Position numbers and translations under genes: made by a program. A stretch of DNA of 29,649 nucleotides from an uncultured Mycoplasmataceae bacterium (lineage in GTDB: Bacteria > Bacillota_I > Bacilli_A > Mycoplasmatales > Mycoplasmoidaceae): positions 1-29,649 of the forward strand of contig CAMWQH010000001.1 in NCBI GenBank assembly GCA_947176435.1, given 5' to 3'. A model generated the notes under the pieces. That model did not search any database. It had not been told where the DNA came from and worked only from the letters and a program-made list of their open reading frames with translations. How positions within the stretch are numbered: position 1 is the stretch's first letter; each line of letters opens with the position of its first letter. Shown here in pieces: positions 29,454 to 29,649 of this stretch.

Positions 29454-29649
29454 ATGGAAAACAAGAAATATAGTTGAGATTTAGAATGCTTATTAAAAGG
29501 TAAAACTTTAGATGGTTTAATTAAGAAATGAACAAATAAACAAGAAGAAATTTTAAAACTTTATCCTAATTTTTACAAAAGTCTATCTAATTTTAAAAAA
29601 TGATTAAAGGTTAATGAAGAAGATGAAGTTATTTCGAATAGATTAATGA
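29454..29649 (+). CDS. Oligoendopeptidase F-like protein, N-terminal fragment (runs off window)
   Basis: An open frame of 65 codons to the window end, starting MENKKYSWDLECLLKGKTLD, with TGA codons as Trp. The YSWDLExLLKGK start and the following helical stretch with LYPNFYKSLSNFKKWL resemble the N terminus of mycoplasma oligoendopeptidase F (M3 metallopeptidase). The catalytic HExxH region would be outside the window, so the assignment rests on a short stretch. Confidence 0.55.

Noticed and set aside
649..29643. Many apparent stops splitting genes such as purL, tuf, pstB and the lipoproteins
   Set aside because: They are all TGA in conserved Trp or in-frame positions. With the mycoplasma code the genes are whole, so these are not pseudogenes.
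1..29649. tRNA genes, CRISPR arrays, replication origin, prophage genes
   Set aside because: I looked for tRNA T-loop (GGTTCGAATC-like) blocks, regular short repeats, DnaA-box clusters and phage structural genes and found none that I could support.

Overview
The window comes from an AT-rich mollicute of the Mycoplasma type. UGA is read as tryptophan throughout: EF-Tu, PurL, PstB, PhoU and the lipoproteins are intact only if in-frame TGA codons are Trp, and real genes stop at TAA or TAG. A PstC-PstA fusion, an RNase J2-like paralogue, DUF31 lipoprotein proteases and near-leaderless promoters fit this group. EF-Tu looks to me most like the penetrans/Ureaplasma side of the mycoplasmas, but I could not test this.

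Layout. (1) 1-4190, plus strand: the end of a large fused PurL (FGAM synthase with its glutaminase domain) overlapping purE, two steps of de novo purine synthesis, a pathway most mycoplasmas lack. (2) 4220-8183, minus: tuf, followed by two DUF31-type serine-protease lipoproteins, one carrying two Ig-like repeats. (3) 8287-11427: a HIT protein (plus), then a minus-strand run prs, rnmV, rarA. (4) 11534-12036: a non-coding stretch holding two diverged tandem copies of a structured element of 115 nt, with compensatory base changes between the copies. This is the most novel-looking item in the window. (5) 12037-17632, minus: a 955-aa lipoprotein with predicted C-terminal membrane helices and an 893-aa exported protein, neither recognised. 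(6) 17698-18988: a decayed insertion sequence bounded by 11-bp inverted repeats. (7) 19054-19694: the SRP RNA (plus) facing the RNase P RNA (minus), each with its own terminator. (8) 19733-23322, minus: an RNase J2-like gene followed 8 nt later by an FtsK/SpoIIIE-like gene; both have lost their catalytic motifs. (9) 23390-28433, minus: the phosphate-uptake operon pstS, pstCA (one fused permease), pstB, a 39-aa membrane protein and phoU, tightly packed or overlapping. (10) 28481-29649: ybaB-recR (minus) and, divergently, the start of a gene resembling oligoendopeptidase F.

How the genes connect: prs makes the PRPP that starts purine synthesis, so prs and purL/purE serve one pathway. RNase M5, RNase P RNA, SRP RNA and the J2-like protein belong to RNA processing and export. 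RecR, YbaB and RarA belong to recombination and replication-fork upkeep. The surface proteases, large lipoprotein and exported protein form a host-facing accessory zone. Several genes in that zone have a TATAAT box only a few bases before ATG and no Shine-Dalgarno sequence, which suggests leaderless mRNAs, whereas tuf and the internal pst genes have clear ribosome binding sites.
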